This document shows, one piece after another, positions 1-9,234 of a stretch of 64,000 nt of DNA. The position numbers were made by a program, and so were the translations under genes. Origin of the DNA: JAAYAE01 sp963678395 (GTDB lineage: Bacteria > Bacillota > Negativicutes > Acidaminococcales > Acidaminococcaceae); the NCBI GenBank assembly GCA_963678395.1, contig OY782827.1, positions 496,001 to 560,000 of the forward strand, in the 5' to 3' direction. How positions within the stretch are numbered: the stretch's first letter is position 1; each line of letters begins with the position of its first letter. Below the pieces are notes generated by a model. That model was not told where the DNA came from and did not search any database. It was given only the letters and a program-made list of their open reading frames with translations.

Positions 1-1
1 A

Positions 2-226
2 CAATATGCTATGTTGAAACTGATTATTACCTGGTACGAAAAAGCTCTTGTGGCTTTAGAGCAACATATACATCTTGATAAACTTATTGAAATGCCGATT
101 CGCGAACAGATCGGTCGTGCAAAATATATTCCTGAGGCGGAACGCAAAGATAAATTTGCCGCACTTTTTAAGGCTTTAGATGATGCATTCACTGCATTAA
201 CAGAGGAGGGTGACTTAGATGCGTAA
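2..226 (+). CDS. ntpA: V-type ATP synthase subunit A, C-terminal end (partial)
   Basis: The reading frame is open from the left window edge, so only about the last 74 residues are present; the ATG at position 11 is internal and not a start. The tail (helical, ending in an acidic segment) fits the C-terminal helical domain of the catalytic A subunit of V/A-type rotary ATPases. The identification rests mainly on the next two genes, which are subunits B and D. The stop codon at 224-226 overlaps the ATG of subunit B at 219, an arrangement that suggests translational coupling. The P-loop and nucleotide site lie outside the window, so catalytic competence cannot be judged here. Confidence 0.85.
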   Translation, partial: QYAMLKLIITWYEKALVALEQHIHLDKLIEMPIREQIGRAKYIPEAERKDKFAALFKALDDAFTALTEEGDLDA

Positions 227-1616
227 AGATTATAAAACAATACGCGAGGTAGTTGGCCCGCTAATGATGGTGGAAGAAGTTGAAGGCGTTAAGTATGATG
301 AATTGGTAGAAATTCAACAAGCTAACGGAGAAATTCGTAGTGGTAAAGTTTTAGTTATTGATGGCGATAAAGCCTTAGTGCAGTTATTTGAAAGTTCTCA
401 AGGACTTAAAATATCTGATGCTAAAGCTCGTTTCTTAGGTCATGGTATTCGTTTAGGCGTTTCTCCTGCTATGTTGGGGCGAGTATTTGACGGAATGGGT
501 AGACCTAAAGATGGTGGAGCAGAAATTATTCCTGATGAATACCGCGATATTAACGGTGAACCTTTGAACCCTGCTGCTCGTGATTATCCGGCAGAGTTTA
601 TTCAAACAGGTGTTAGTGCTATTGATGGTTTAAATACTTTGGTCCGTGGCCAAAAGTTGCCGGTGTTTTCAGGCTCTGGGTTACCACATGCGCAATTAGC
701 AGCGCAAATTGCTCGACAAGCAAAGGTGCGTGGGACAGGCGAAGGTTTTGCCGTTGTATTTGCTGCTGTAGGTATTACCTTTGAAGAAGCGAACTTTTTT
801 ATGAATGACTTTAATCGTACAGGCGCATTGGAACGTGCTGTTATGTTTATTAATTTAGCTAATGACCCGGCTGTAGAACGTATCGCTACTCCGCGTATGG
901 CAATTACTGCCGCTGAATATTTGGCCTATGGCCTTGGTATGCATGTTTTGGTCATTATAACCGATATTACTAATTATGCTGATGCGTTACGTGAAATTTC
1001 TGCCGCTCGTAAGGAAGTGCCGGGACGTCGTGGTTATCCTGGATACTTATATACAGATCTTGCGAGTATGTACGAACGTGCTGGACGTATTAAAGGTAAA
1101 AAAGGTTCTATTACACAGATTCCGATTTTATCTATGCCGGAAGATGATAAAACACATCCTATCCCGGATTTGACAGGATATATCACAGAAGGACAGATTA
1201 TATTATCTCGTGAGTTATATCGCAAGAATTTGACTCCGCCTATTGATGTATTGCCTTCCTTGTCACGTTTAAAGGATAAAGGTATTGGCGAAGGTAAGAC
1301 TAGGGAAGATCATGCAGATACCATGAACCAATTGTTTGCCGCTTATGCTCGTGGTAAGGAAGCGAAGGAATTAGCAACAATTTTGGGAGATGCAGCATTA
1401 TCTAAAGTTGATAAACTTTATGCCAAATTTGCTGATCGTTTTGAAAAAGAATATGTTTCTCAAGGTTATGAAACTAATCGTACAATTGAGGAAACACTGG
1501 ATTTAGGTTGGAAACTTTTGGGTGTATTGCCAAGAGCGGAATTGAAACGTATTCGTGATGCTTACTTGGATAAATATTATGTACCGTCTGAAACGGAAGG
1601 CACAGAGGGGGAATAG
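219..1616 (+). CDS. ntpB: V-type ATP synthase subunit B
   Basis: This 465-residue protein is full length for the non-catalytic B subunit of bacterial V/A-type ATPases, a membrane-bound rotary pump or synthase that moves H+ or Na+. It begins with the family's beta-barrel segment (around residues 4-75). Where catalytic A subunits have a P-loop it has SGSGLPHAQLAAQI (about residues 150-163), the usual B-subunit replacement. Further family blocks follow, such as RRGYPGYLYTDLASMYERAG (around 270). It overlaps the end of subunit A by 8 bases and is followed after 3 bases by subunit D, so A-B-D are one transcript. The coupling ion cannot be told from these subunits because the membrane ring (subunit K) is not in the window. 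Confidence 0.97.
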   Translation: MRKDYKTIREVVGPLMMVEEVEGVKYDELVEIQQANGEIRSGKVLVIDGDKALVQLFESSQGLKISDAKARFLGHGIRLGVSPAMLGRVFDGMGRPKDGGAEIIPDEYRDINGEPLNPAARDYPAEFIQTGVSAIDGLNTLVRGQKLPVFSGSGLPHAQLAAQIARQAKVRGTGEGFAVVFAAVGITFEEANFFMNDFNRTGALERAVMFINLANDPAVERIATPRMAITAAEYLAYGLGMHVLVIITDITNYADALREISAARKEVPGRRGYPGYLYTDLASMYERAGRIKGKKGSITQIPILSMPEDDKTHPIPDLTGYITEGQIILSRELYRKNLTPPIDVLPSLSRLKDKGIGEGKTREDHADTMNQLFAAYARGKEAKELATILGDAALSKVDKLYAKFADRFEKEYVSQGYETNRTIEETLDLGWKLLGVLPRAELKRIRDAYLDKYYVPSETEGTEGE

Positions 1617-1619
1617 CAC

Positions 1620-2285
1620 ATGGCTACAAATGTGAACCCTACGCGTATGGAGCTGACACGCTTGAAAAAGCGTTTAAATACGGCAGTGCGAGGCCATAAA
1701 CTCTTGAAGGATAAACGCGATGAAATGGTAAGGCAGTTTATGCTGCATATTCGTCGAAATTATGATTTGCGTTTAGAAGTGGAAAAGGCCTTGCAAGAAG
1801 TTGCTAGTCGGTTTAGTTTAGCAAAGGCACAAATGGGTGCTTTGCGTATTTCCGAATCACTTTTATATCCAGCCAGAGCGGCTGTTTTTGAAGTGGGAGT
1901 CCACAATGTTATGAGAGTGGATGTTCCGACTGTTAAATATACCGGTGGTGAGGATGTTGCAGATATTCCGTACGCATTTACCTTTACATCTAGTTCCTTA
2001 GATAATGCTGTTATGGAACTGTCTCAATATTTACCCAAATTATTGGAATTAGCAGAGGTAGAAAAGATTTGTAATCTTTTAGCAGCAGAGATAGAAAAAA
2101 CTAGACGTCGTGTAAATGCTTTGGAATATGTTATGATTCCGGAAATGCAAGAAAGCATTAAGTATATTACTATGAAGCTTGAAGAAAACGACAGAGCAAG
2201 TACGGTACGTTTGATGAAAGCAAAGGAAATGATGGCCAAAGCTGAGACTAAAGCCAAGGCAGAAGCACAGAAAAAGGCAATTTAG
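1620..2285 (+). CDS. ntpD: V-type ATP synthase subunit D
   Basis: This 221-residue protein is subunit D, the central rotor shaft of V/A-type ATPases. It starts with the conserved NVNPTRMELTRLKKRL block. Both ends form long coiled-coil helices (roughly residues 10-80 and 140-220), and the last 25 residues are an Ala/Lys/Glu-rich helix. The ATG lies 3 bases after the stop of subunit B, and the end of the B gene (AGAGGGGGA) supplies the ribosome-binding site. It is the last gene of the operon, because a strong hairpin terminator follows at 2303-2336. Nothing unusual is seen in length or composition. Confidence 0.96.
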   Translation: MATNVNPTRMELTRLKKRLNTAVRGHKLLKDKRDEMVRQFMLHIRRNYDLRLEVEKALQEVASRFSLAKAQMGALRISESLLYPARAAVFEVGVHNVMRVDVPTVKYTGGEDVADIPYAFTFTSSSLDNAVMELSQYLPKLLELAEVEKICNLLAAEIEKTRRRVNALEYVMIPEMQESIKYITMKLEENDRASTVRLMKAKEMMAKAETKAKAEAQKKAI

Positions 2286-2302
2286 CTGCACAATAAAATT
2301 GA

Positions 2303-2340
2303 AAAACAGGGCTTCCATTTAGGGAAGCCCTGTTTTCATA
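2303..2340. terminator. Bidirectional terminator between V-ATPase operon and aspA
   Basis: A 14-bp perfect stem (AAAACAGGGCTTCC with GGAAGCCCTGTTTT) encloses a short loop and has A/T tracts on both sides. It can end the V-ATPase transcript on the plus strand and the aspA transcript on the minus strand. Confidence 0.9.
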
Positions 2341-2347
2341 TTTAGTA

Positions 2348-3759
2348 CTATTCTAATTTTGTTAGTAGTTCTTTGCCAGCAATGCCAGGATGGGTCATTT
2401 GTTCAGGAGCTAGGATGATATCCAAGTCTTCTTTACTCATAATATTTTTTTCCAATAACAGGTCTTTGATTTGACGATCATTGGCAAGTGCTTCTTTAGC
2501 TAAAGCAGAGCATTTTTCGTAACCTATGTGAGGAAGCAAAGCGGTAATGATGCCCACACTTCTATCAAACCAGAAAGTACACATTTTTTCATTAGCTTTA
2601 ATACCATCAATGCAAAGGTTTTTTAAAGTAGTTACGGCGTTGGTAATATAGCGGAAAGAGACAAAGATGTTATGAGCCATAACGGGTTCCATAACATTTA
2701 ACTGAAATTGCCCGTTTTCCACTCCCAAAGTAACGGCTAAGTCATTGCCAATTACTTGATAGCAAACTTGGCCTACTACTTCAGGAATAACAGGATTTAC
2801 TTTACCAGGCATAATAGAGGAGCCTGGTTGGCGTGGAGGTAGGAAAATTTCGCTAAAACCAGCACGTGGACCAGAGGCCATTAGACGCAGGTCATTACAA
2901 ATTTTAATTAAGGCTAAGGCTGTGACGCGTAGAGCTCCGGAAATATCAGTGAAGATGTCAGTGTTGCTGGTAGCATCAATTAAATTTTCAGCTGTAGTCA
3001 TCTTAAAGCCTGTAACAGTGCTAAGTTCATCAGCAACGACTTTTATATATTCAGGGTCGGCATTTAGCCCAGTTCCTACTGCAGTAGCTCCCATGTTCAT
3101 AATATGGAGTCCATAAGTATTGTTTTCCATACGATGTACGCTGCGACGCATAGAACAAGCAAAAGCCTTGAATTCTCCGCCTAAGGTTATAGGAACAGCA
3201 TCTTGTAAATGGGTACGACCCATTTTTAAAACATTTTTAAATTCATCGCCTTTAGCATCGAAAGATTTTGCTAAAGCTGTTAAAGCTTCAGTAAAGAGTT
3301 GGGTGCGCATTAAAGCACAAATACGAATAGACGTAGGAACTACATCATTGGTGGATTGAGCCATGTTAGTATGGTTGTTAGGTGATATATAAGCATAATC
3401 ACCACGCGGATGACCTAGAATTTCTAGTGCCCGATTCGTGATAACCTCATTAGCATTCATATTAAAGGAAGTACCGGCACCACCTTGTATAGCATCTAGC
3501 GGAAATTGATCATCTAATTTACCGGAAATTACCTCTTCAGAAGCTTTGACGATAGCATCAGCAATAATCGGGTCTAAACGCCCGGTTTTTTTGTTGGCTA
3601 AGGCACAAGCTTTTTTACCATTCCCATGGCGTGTATAAAAAGTGGATCAGCCATACGCCCGGTAATTTGAAAATTTTCCAAAGCACGCAAAGTTTGTACG
3701 CCATAATAAATGTCATCAGGAATTTCCATTTCACCTAAAAAATCATGTTCTTTACGCAT
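2348..3759 (-). pseudogene. aspA: Aspartate ammonia-lyase, frameshifted
   Basis: This is aspartase (L-aspartate to fumarate plus ammonia), a member of the fumarase/aspartase superfamily. The start is at 3759 (MRKEHDFLGEMEIP), with a good GAGGAGG ribosome-binding site about 10 bases upstream. After MGMVKK the frame hits a stop. Adding one base to the A6 run (T6 on the plus strand, 3611-3616) restores KACALANKKTGRLDPIIADA and joins the frame continuing to 2348. The corrected product is 470 residues, normal for aspartase, and holds the signature GSSIMPGKVNP. It has its own promoter and terminators. Either the gene is inactivated, the A-tract is a slippage site, or this is a sequencing error; sequence reading cannot decide. 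If broken, the cell loses one route from aspartate to fumarate. Confidence 0.88.
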
Positions 3760-3805
3760 TTTTTTTTGCCTCCTCGCAAACATTTTGTATTTTGTATTCA
3801 AGTTC

Positions 3806-3834
3806 ATTGTAGCAAGTTGCTTAGGTAAAGTCAA
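3806..3834 (-). promoter_or_regulatory. Promoter of aspA
   Basis: On the minus strand there is TTGACT, a 17-base spacer and TACAAT, about 50 bases upstream of the aspA start codon. This is a near-consensus sigma-A promoter. Confidence 0.75.
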
Positions 3835-3871
3835 TTGTATGTAGTACTTTTTGTTTAGCAAGTAATTAGAC

Positions 3872-3907
3872 AAACAAGCAGAAACCCGTTATGGGTTTCT
3901 GCTTGTT
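3872..3907 (-). terminator. Terminator after the 527-residue unknown gene
   Basis: A 16-bp stem (AAACAAGCAGAAACCC with its complement) and 5-base loop lie just beyond the stop codon at 3913. The T-tract is short, so strength is uncertain. Confidence 0.7.
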
Positions 3908-3912
3908 TAAGT

Positions 3913-5493
3913 TTACATATGGGCTAAAGCACTAATAAAGCTTGTTAAATCAAGGGGTTCTTTTTTTAGTAAGGCATCTATGCGCAAGGGTAAAAAAGGA
4001 TGCTGGCTCATGGCCTTAGCACGCATTAGAGCAGCTTTAATTTCTGGGGTGATGTAGTGATCGTCCCAGCCTTCTAAAACGTTTAGCGCATAGGATCGAG
4101 GGCTATCATAAATAGATGTAAGACCGGCAATAACAATATCTTCGCCAACACCATTTTTTTTAGACAATGCTAGTAATAAGGAGTCGAGAGTATGTTTGCC
4201 TTTAATGTAAATGTTTAGATTTTTGCGGGCAAAATTCAAGATGGTATGAAAGCTTTTTTTATTATCGGTTAGCAATAAAAATTCATAAAGTCCAGTACGT
4301 AAAGGATCTTTTTTCAATAGGCGAAAGAGTTGAGGACGAATATTAACTTTTACTGCAAAAGCAAAGCTAACAGCTAAATAATTAATTGTACTATCTTTGT
4401 TAATTTGTTTAGAAGTAATTTCAGGTAGCCAGTTTTTGTGAAAAATAAGTTTTTCCGTAGCGCTAATAAGCAGATGACAATTGTTTGCGCTGATTGCCTG
4501 CCAATTTTCGTCGGCAGCCAGAGCCTTGAGCTCTTGAGATAAATTAACCAGTGGTGCTACATCTTCTAGGGTTTCCACGTAGGCCTTTGCATGTCGTAAT
4601 AAATTGTTAATTAAAGTATAAGTGTCATAAAAAGGCAATTCAGGATCATTTTCATTTTCGCTATCATAGTCAATGAGGAAAAGAACATAATTATTTATAG
4701 TTTTAAGAATTCCTTGGTACAATTTTCGTGTCAATTTAGGCCTTAGTAAAAAGTCGGATATATGCCCTTCTTGTACGCCTAAAAGTGCAATGCCTGGATA
4801 AGTAACCGAAAGATCACTGCCATATGATAAAAGCCAATCACGTTTAGCAGTGGAATCATAATCAAAGGATTCCATGGCGTGAATTTTTCCCCAACCATGT
4901 GTGTGTGTAATTATTTCCCATAAGTCATCATCAGTAGTTATATTACTCATGTCTAAGGCAAAAATGACGTAAAAGGTAAACTCTTCACAACGAGCAAGTA
5001 ACATCAAATCTTTTTTTACAACGATTTTATAAGATCGCGCCATGGTTTCCAAATTAAAGAGACCACATATAATAATAGCAAATTTTACTGCTTCGCGTTG
5101 GGGAGCATTATATAACCAATCTTCGGCTAAGTTCACAAGTGCTGGTGGCAATTCCTCTTGAGCTAAACTATCTACCAAAGTTTCACAGTAGGCAATGCAT
5201 TGATAGCTACAGACGGTTTTATATAGTTGAGCTTCATTTTGTGTGGAGGGATTTGTGCAAAACGTCATAACTGCTTGATAAATAGTATCTTTTATTTGTT
5301 TGTTGTCTATGGCAGAAGACATAGATAGATACGCATCAGTAGTTCCCAACTCTAAAGAAAAATTGGGGTCGGACGAAGCTATGATACGGTCAGGTAAAAT
5401 TTTGCCGGGGAAAACCCCATTAGTATCTATATGTTGTGCAACGTAGTTAAAAATACTTTGTCCCTTCAACCGGGGAGTTATTTTTTTATTCAT
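3913..5493 (-). CDS. Uncharacterised helical protein
   Basis: I do not recognise this 526-residue protein. The start is set at 5493 (MNKKITPRLKG) because GAGGT lies 5 bases before that ATG; the ATG at 5514 has no ribosome-binding site. There is no signal peptide or convincing transmembrane segment, so it is probably cytosolic. It is rich in Leu, Ala and Asn and reads as helix after helix, with spacing that could be HEAT/ARM-like repeats, but no repeat consensus is clear. No catalytic motif is visible; Cys residues are scattered, not in CxxC pairs. It stands alone between terminators, with a weak promoter of its own, so context does not suggest a role. It lies between aspA and pyruvate carboxylase on the same strand, but is not obviously co-transcribed with either. 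Confidence 0.7.
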   Translation of the reverse strand: MNKKITPRLKGQSIFNYVAQHIDTNGVFPGKILPDRIIASSDPNFSLELGTTDAYLSMSSAIDNKQIKDTIYQAVMTFCTNPSTQNEAQLYKTVCSYQCIAYCETLVDSLAQEELPPALVNLAEDWLYNAPQREAVKFAIIICGLFNLETMARSYKIVVKKDLMLLARCEEFTFYVIFALDMSNITTDDDLWEIITHTHGWGKIHAMESFDYDSTAKRDWLLSYGSDLSVTYPGIALLGVQEGHISDFLLRPKLTRKLYQGILKTINNYVLFLIDYDSENENDPELPFYDTYTLINNLLRHAKAYVETLEDVAPLVNLSQELKALAADENWQAISANNCHLLISATEKLIFHKNWLPEITSKQINKDSTINYLAVSFAFAVKVNIRPQLFRLLKKDPLRTGLYEFLLLTDNKKSFHTILNFARKNLNIYIKGKHTLDSLLLALSKKNGVGEDIVIAGLTSIYDSPRSYALNVLEGWDDHYITPEIKAALMRAKAMSQHPFLPLRIDALLKKEPLDLTSFISALAHM

Positions 5494-5521
5494 AATTACC
5501 TCATTAATCTTCATGGTCTAT

Positions 5522-5549
5522 AATTTAGCACGAAATAGAAAAATGCCAA
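5522..5549 (-). promoter_or_regulatory. Possible promoter of the 526-residue unknown gene
   Basis: On the minus strand there is TTGGCA, a 16-base spacer and TAAATT, ending about 30 bases before the chosen start codon. The -10 box is imperfect. Confidence 0.4.
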
Positions 5550-5560
5550 AATAATATGTT

Positions 5561-5596
5561 AAACCGCCAGCGCAAAATAATATGCGCTGGCGGTTT
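5561..5596 (-). terminator. Terminator of pyruvate carboxylase
   Basis: A 15-bp GC-rich stem (AAACCGCCAGCGCA paired with TGCGCTGGCGGTTT) sits about 40 bases after the pyc stop codon on the minus strand. Confidence 0.8.
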
Positions 5597-5633
5597 AAAT
5601 GTTTTTTGTGCAAAAAGATAGTTCTTAAAATTG

Positions 5634-8600
5634 TTATTTAACAGCAATTTGAGCATTCATATCAATTTCTAGCAAGCAGTCGCCACTTTCAATTCGACTA
5701 GTAGGATTAACATGAATTGCCGCTATAATACCGTCTATAGGAGCAGAAATAGTGGTTTCCATTTTCATGGCTTCGGTAACAATTAGAGCATCACCTTTGG
5801 TTACTTGCTGCCCTTTGTTTACTAGAATTTTCACTACTGACCCGGAAAGAGTAGCACCAATTTCGCCAGGATTATTTTTATCAGCTTTTTTGCGGGCAAT
5901 ATTAGTAGCTTTGACGTTTCTATCTTTGATTTCAATTTCACGAGGTAACCCGTTGAATTCAAAACTTACTGTTCGCATACCGCTTTCGTTAGCTTCGCCA
6001 ATGTGAATTAATTTAATGATTAACATTTTTCCGGTTTCAATCATAACACGGGTTTCTTCACCTGGGTTTAAACCAAAGAAAAATGTAGGTGTATCCAGAA
6101 CTGAAACATCACCAAACTCCTCAGTGAATTTAACCCAATCCTCATAGACTTTGGGATACAAACAGTAGGAACTAATTGCCTCAGGGGAAGTAGGTCCACC
6201 TATTTTAGCAAGATGTTCTTTAACAATAGTTAAGTTCATTGGTGGTAAAGTATCACCGGGACGGCCAATCATAGGCTTTTTTCCTTTTAATATAATTTTT
6301 TGTAGCTTTTCTGGGAAGCCTTGATAAGGTACGCCTATATTGCCTTCGAAGAAGCCAATAACGGAAGAAGGAAAATCTAAGGTGTCACCGGATTTATAAA
6401 TATCTTCCTCGGTTAATTCATTTTGTACCATGAATAAGGCCATATCCCCTACAATTTTTGAAGAAGGAGTTACTTTTATTAAATCACCAAACATCATGCT
6501 TACTTTGTGATACATAATTTTAATTTCTTCCCACTTATCAATAAGACCTAAGGCTAAAGATTGTTGTTTCAAATTAGTATATTGACCGCCAGGCATTTCG
6601 TGCATGTAGACTTCAGGATTAGGGGTTAGTTCTGTTTTATCTGCGGCTTTGTAATAAGGACGAACTGTTTCCCAATAGCGAGAAATCTCATTTAAGGCAT
6701 CAGGATTTAGTTTGGGCTGACGTGGATTTCCGCTTAGTGCATAATAAAGACTAGAACTGCTAGGTTGCGATGTGCCACAGCTCATGGCGGAAAAAGCAAC
6801 ATCAACAATGTCTACACCGGCATCAATAGCCTTAGCATAGGTATAAATAGCGTTGCCACTGCCTTCATGAGTATGCAGGTGAATAGGTATTGCCACGGAA
6901 TCTTTGAGGGCTGCAACTAATTGATAAGCGGCTTCAGGTCTTAAAAGTCCAGCCATATCTTTAATAGCGATTATATTGGCACCGGCTTTTTCTAATTCTT
7001 TAGCCATATTTACATAATATTTCAAATCATATTTATCACGTCTGGTGTCTAAAATATCACCGGTATAACACAAGGCGGCTTCAGCAAGTTTATTACATTC
7101 GCAGACAGTATTAATGGATAGACGCATATTATCAAGACCATTTAAGCTGTCAAAAACGCGAAAAACGTCTATACCATTTTTAGCTGCGGCTTTAATAAAT
7201 TCTTTGACAACATTATCAGGATAACTTGTATAGCCTACGGCGTTAGCTCCACGCAAAAGCATTTGAAATAAAATGTTAGGTGCTTTTTCGCGCATTTGGC
7301 GTAGACGATCCCAAGGACTTTCATATAAGAAGCGATAAGCGACATCAAAAGTAGCTCCACCCCAACATTCAAAGGAAAAAAGTTTTGGCAGTTTAGCGGC
7401 AGTCTGCTCTGTTATTCTCAGCATGTCTGCCGTACGCAAACGGGTAGCAAATAAAGATTGATGAGCATCACGGAAAGTAGTGTCAGTAAAAAGCACTTCT
7501 TTTTGTGCTAAAACCCATTTGGCTACAGCGGTAGGGCCTTGATTGTCTAACATTTGTTTAGTACCACTATCAATTTTTGTGTGTTTATAGACGGGCATTT
7601 TAAGTGGAGTAAAGTCTGGTTTAGGTTGTACGCCTACGTTTGCATAACCGTTAATGCTTACATCGGAAATGTAACTTAGAAGTTTTGTACCACGATCAGA
7701 AATTTTAGGGAAGTTAAATAAGCTGGGGGTTTCATCCACAAAACAGGTATCATAAGAGCCCTTAATAAAAGAGTGATTATTTAGTACATTTTCTAAAAAT
7801 TGGATGTTGGTCTTAACGCCGCGAATACGGAATTCTTTGAGGCAACGCAGCATTTTTGATATGGCGTTTTCATGTGTTAGACTCCACGCCGTGGCTTTAA
7901 CCAAGAGCGAGTCATAGTAGGGAGTAATTACTGAACCTGTAAAAGCGTTGCCGCCATCTAAGCGGATGCCGAAACCGCCACCACTGCGGTAAGCAATTAA
8001 TTTGCCGGTATCAGGCATAAAATTATTAGAGGGATCTTCTGTAGTAATACGACACTGAATAGCGTGACCATGACAATAGATTTTTTCCTGTTCAGGAATA
8101 GACACTTCTTCACTATGCAGACTATAACCTTCAGCGATTCTAATTTGTGTTTGTACAATATCAATACCTGTTATCATTTCGGTAACGGTATGTTCCACCT
8201 GAATACGAGGATTTACTTCAATAAAATAGAACCGGCCATCAGGCGTGGCTAAAAATTCTACTGTACCTGCACTTATATAATTAACATTTTTCATTAATTT
8301 TACAGCAGCAGCACATATTTCTTGGCGAAATTCCGGTTTCAAGGAAAAGGCAGGGGCAATTTCAACCAATTTTTGGTGACGACGTTGCACGGAACAGTCG
8401 CGTTCGTACAAATGTACGATATTGCCCTTAGTATCACCGATTATTTGCACTTCAATATGTTTAGGGTTTTCTAAATATTTTTCTAGATATATTTCGTCAC
8501 TGCCAAAAGCTTTAAGTGCTTCAGACTTAGCACGGTAATAGGCATCTTCTAATTCTTCGGATTTGTGCACCATACGCATGCCGCGTCCACCGCCGCCATT

Positions 8601-9089
8601 AACGGCTTTTATTATAATAGGATAGCCGTATTTTGTGGCAAAATCCCTTATTTCCTCTATAGTTTCTATTTTGCCATTACTGCCGGGAATCATAGGAATG
8701 TTGGCAAGTTCAGCCTGCTTACGAGCATTTAACTTGTCACCAAACATAATTAAATGTTCCAGTTTGGGACCAATAAAAATAATACCCTCTTCTTCACAAC
8801 GCTTAGCTAGAGTGCTGTTTTCTGATAAAAAACCATAGCCTGGATGTATGGCGGTAACATGATGCTCATGGGCGATACGTATGATGTCTTCAATATCTAA
8901 GTAGGCCTCAATAGGACTTTTGCCGGTTCCTACTATATACGCTTCGTCAGCCTTGTTGCGATGCAAGGACAGGGTGTCTTCTTTTGAATAAATGGCTACA
9001 GTGCGAATACCAAGTTCATTACAAGCTCGAAATACGCGAATAGCAATTTCACCACGATTGGCAACTAAGACAGACTCAATTTTTTTCAT
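5634..9089 (-). CDS. pyc: Pyruvate carboxylase
   Basis: This single-chain biotin enzyme (1151 residues, the usual length) makes oxaloacetate from pyruvate, bicarbonate and ATP. Domains in order: biotin carboxylase with ATP-grasp fold (about 1-450, with the glycine-rich GGGGRGMR loop near 166 and EVNPRIQVEHTVTE near 295); carboxyltransferase of the HMGL-like family (about 525-800, TFRDAHQSLFATR and MLLRGANAVGY); the PC/OADA domain; and a C-terminal biotinyl domain with the biotin-acceptor lysine in EAMKMET (Lys1109). AGGAGG lies 10 bases before the ATG. It has its own promoter and terminator, so it is monocistronic. Oxaloacetate from this enzyme would feed the reductive branch to malate, fumarate and succinate that is common in Negativicutes, and aspartate synthesis. 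All key motifs are intact. Confidence 0.98.
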   Translation of the reverse strand: MKKIESVLVANRGEIAIRVFRACNELGIRTVAIYSKEDTLSLHRNKADEAYIVGTGKSPIEAYLDIEDIIRIAHEHHVTAIHPGYGFLSENSTLAKRCEEEGIIFIGPKLEHLIMFGDKLNARKQAELANIPMIPGSNGKIETIEEIRDFATKYGYPIIIKAVNGGGGRGMRMVHKSEELEDAYYRAKSEALKAFGSDEIYLEKYLENPKHIEVQIIGDTKGNIVHLYERDCSVQRRHQKLVEIAPAFSLKPEFRQEICAAAVKLMKNVNYISAGTVEFLATPDGRFYFIEVNPRIQVEHTVTEMITGIDIVQTQIRIAEGYSLHSEEVSIPEQEKIYCHGHAIQCRITTEDPSNNFMPDTGKLIAYRSGGGFGIRLDGGNAFTGSVITPYYDSLLVKATAWSLTHENAISKMLRCLKEFRIRGVKTNIQFLENVLNNHSFIKGSYDTCFVDETPSLFNFPKISDRGTKLLSYISDVSINGYANVGVQPKPDFTPLKMPVYKHTKIDSGTKQMLDNQGPTAVAKWVLAQKEVLFTDTTFRDAHQSLFATRLRTADMLRITEQTAAKLPKLFSFECWGGATFDVAYRFLYESPWDRLRQMREKAPNILFQMLLRGANAVGYTSYPDNVVKEFIKAAAKNGIDVFRVFDSLNGLDNMRLSINTVCECNKLAEAALCYTGDILDTRRDKYDLKYYVNMAKELEKAGANIIAIKDMAGLLRPEAAYQLVAALKDSVAIPIHLHTHEGSGNAIYTYAKAIDAGVDIVDVAFSAMSCGTSQPSSSSLYYALSGNPRQPKLNPDALNEISRYWETVRPYYKAADKTELTPNPEVYMHEMPGGQYTNLKQQSLALGLIDKWEEIKIMYHKVSMMFGDLIKVTPSSKIVGDMALFMVQNELTEEDIYKSGDTLDFPSSVIGFFEGNIGVPYQGFPEKLQKIILKGKKPMIGRPGDTLPPMNLTIVKEHLAKIGGPTSPEAISSYCLYPKVYEDWVKFTEEFGDVSVLDTPTFFFGLNPGEETRVMIETGKMLIIKLIHIGEANESGMRTVSFEFNGLPREIEIKDRNVKATNIARKKADKNNPGEIGATLSGSVVKILVNKGQQVTKGDALIVTEAMKMETTISAPIDGIIAAIHVNPTSRIESGDCLLEIDMNAQIAVK

Positions 9090-9122
9090 AGTTAGACCTC
9101 CTAATAGTCACTTTTTCTATTC

Positions 9123-9151
9123 TATATATTGCGCACATATTTTACAAGCAA
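9123..9151 (-). promoter_or_regulatory. Promoter of pyc
   Basis: On the minus strand there is TTGCTT, a 17-base spacer and TATATA, about 35 bases upstream of the pyc start codon. Confidence 0.6.
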
Positions 9152-9191
9152 TTGCTAGTAAGTATACAGACTTCATAAAAGAGTAATTCAA

Positions 9192-9226
9192 GGAAAAAAA
9201 GACTTCCCTGAAGTTAAGGAAGTCTT
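9192..9226 (-). terminator. Terminator after the secreted unknown gene
   Basis: A 9-bp stem (AAGACTTCC with GGAAGTCTT) is followed on the minus strand by a run of seven T, just after the stop codon at 9235. Confidence 0.85.
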
Positions 9227-9234
9227 AATGATTT

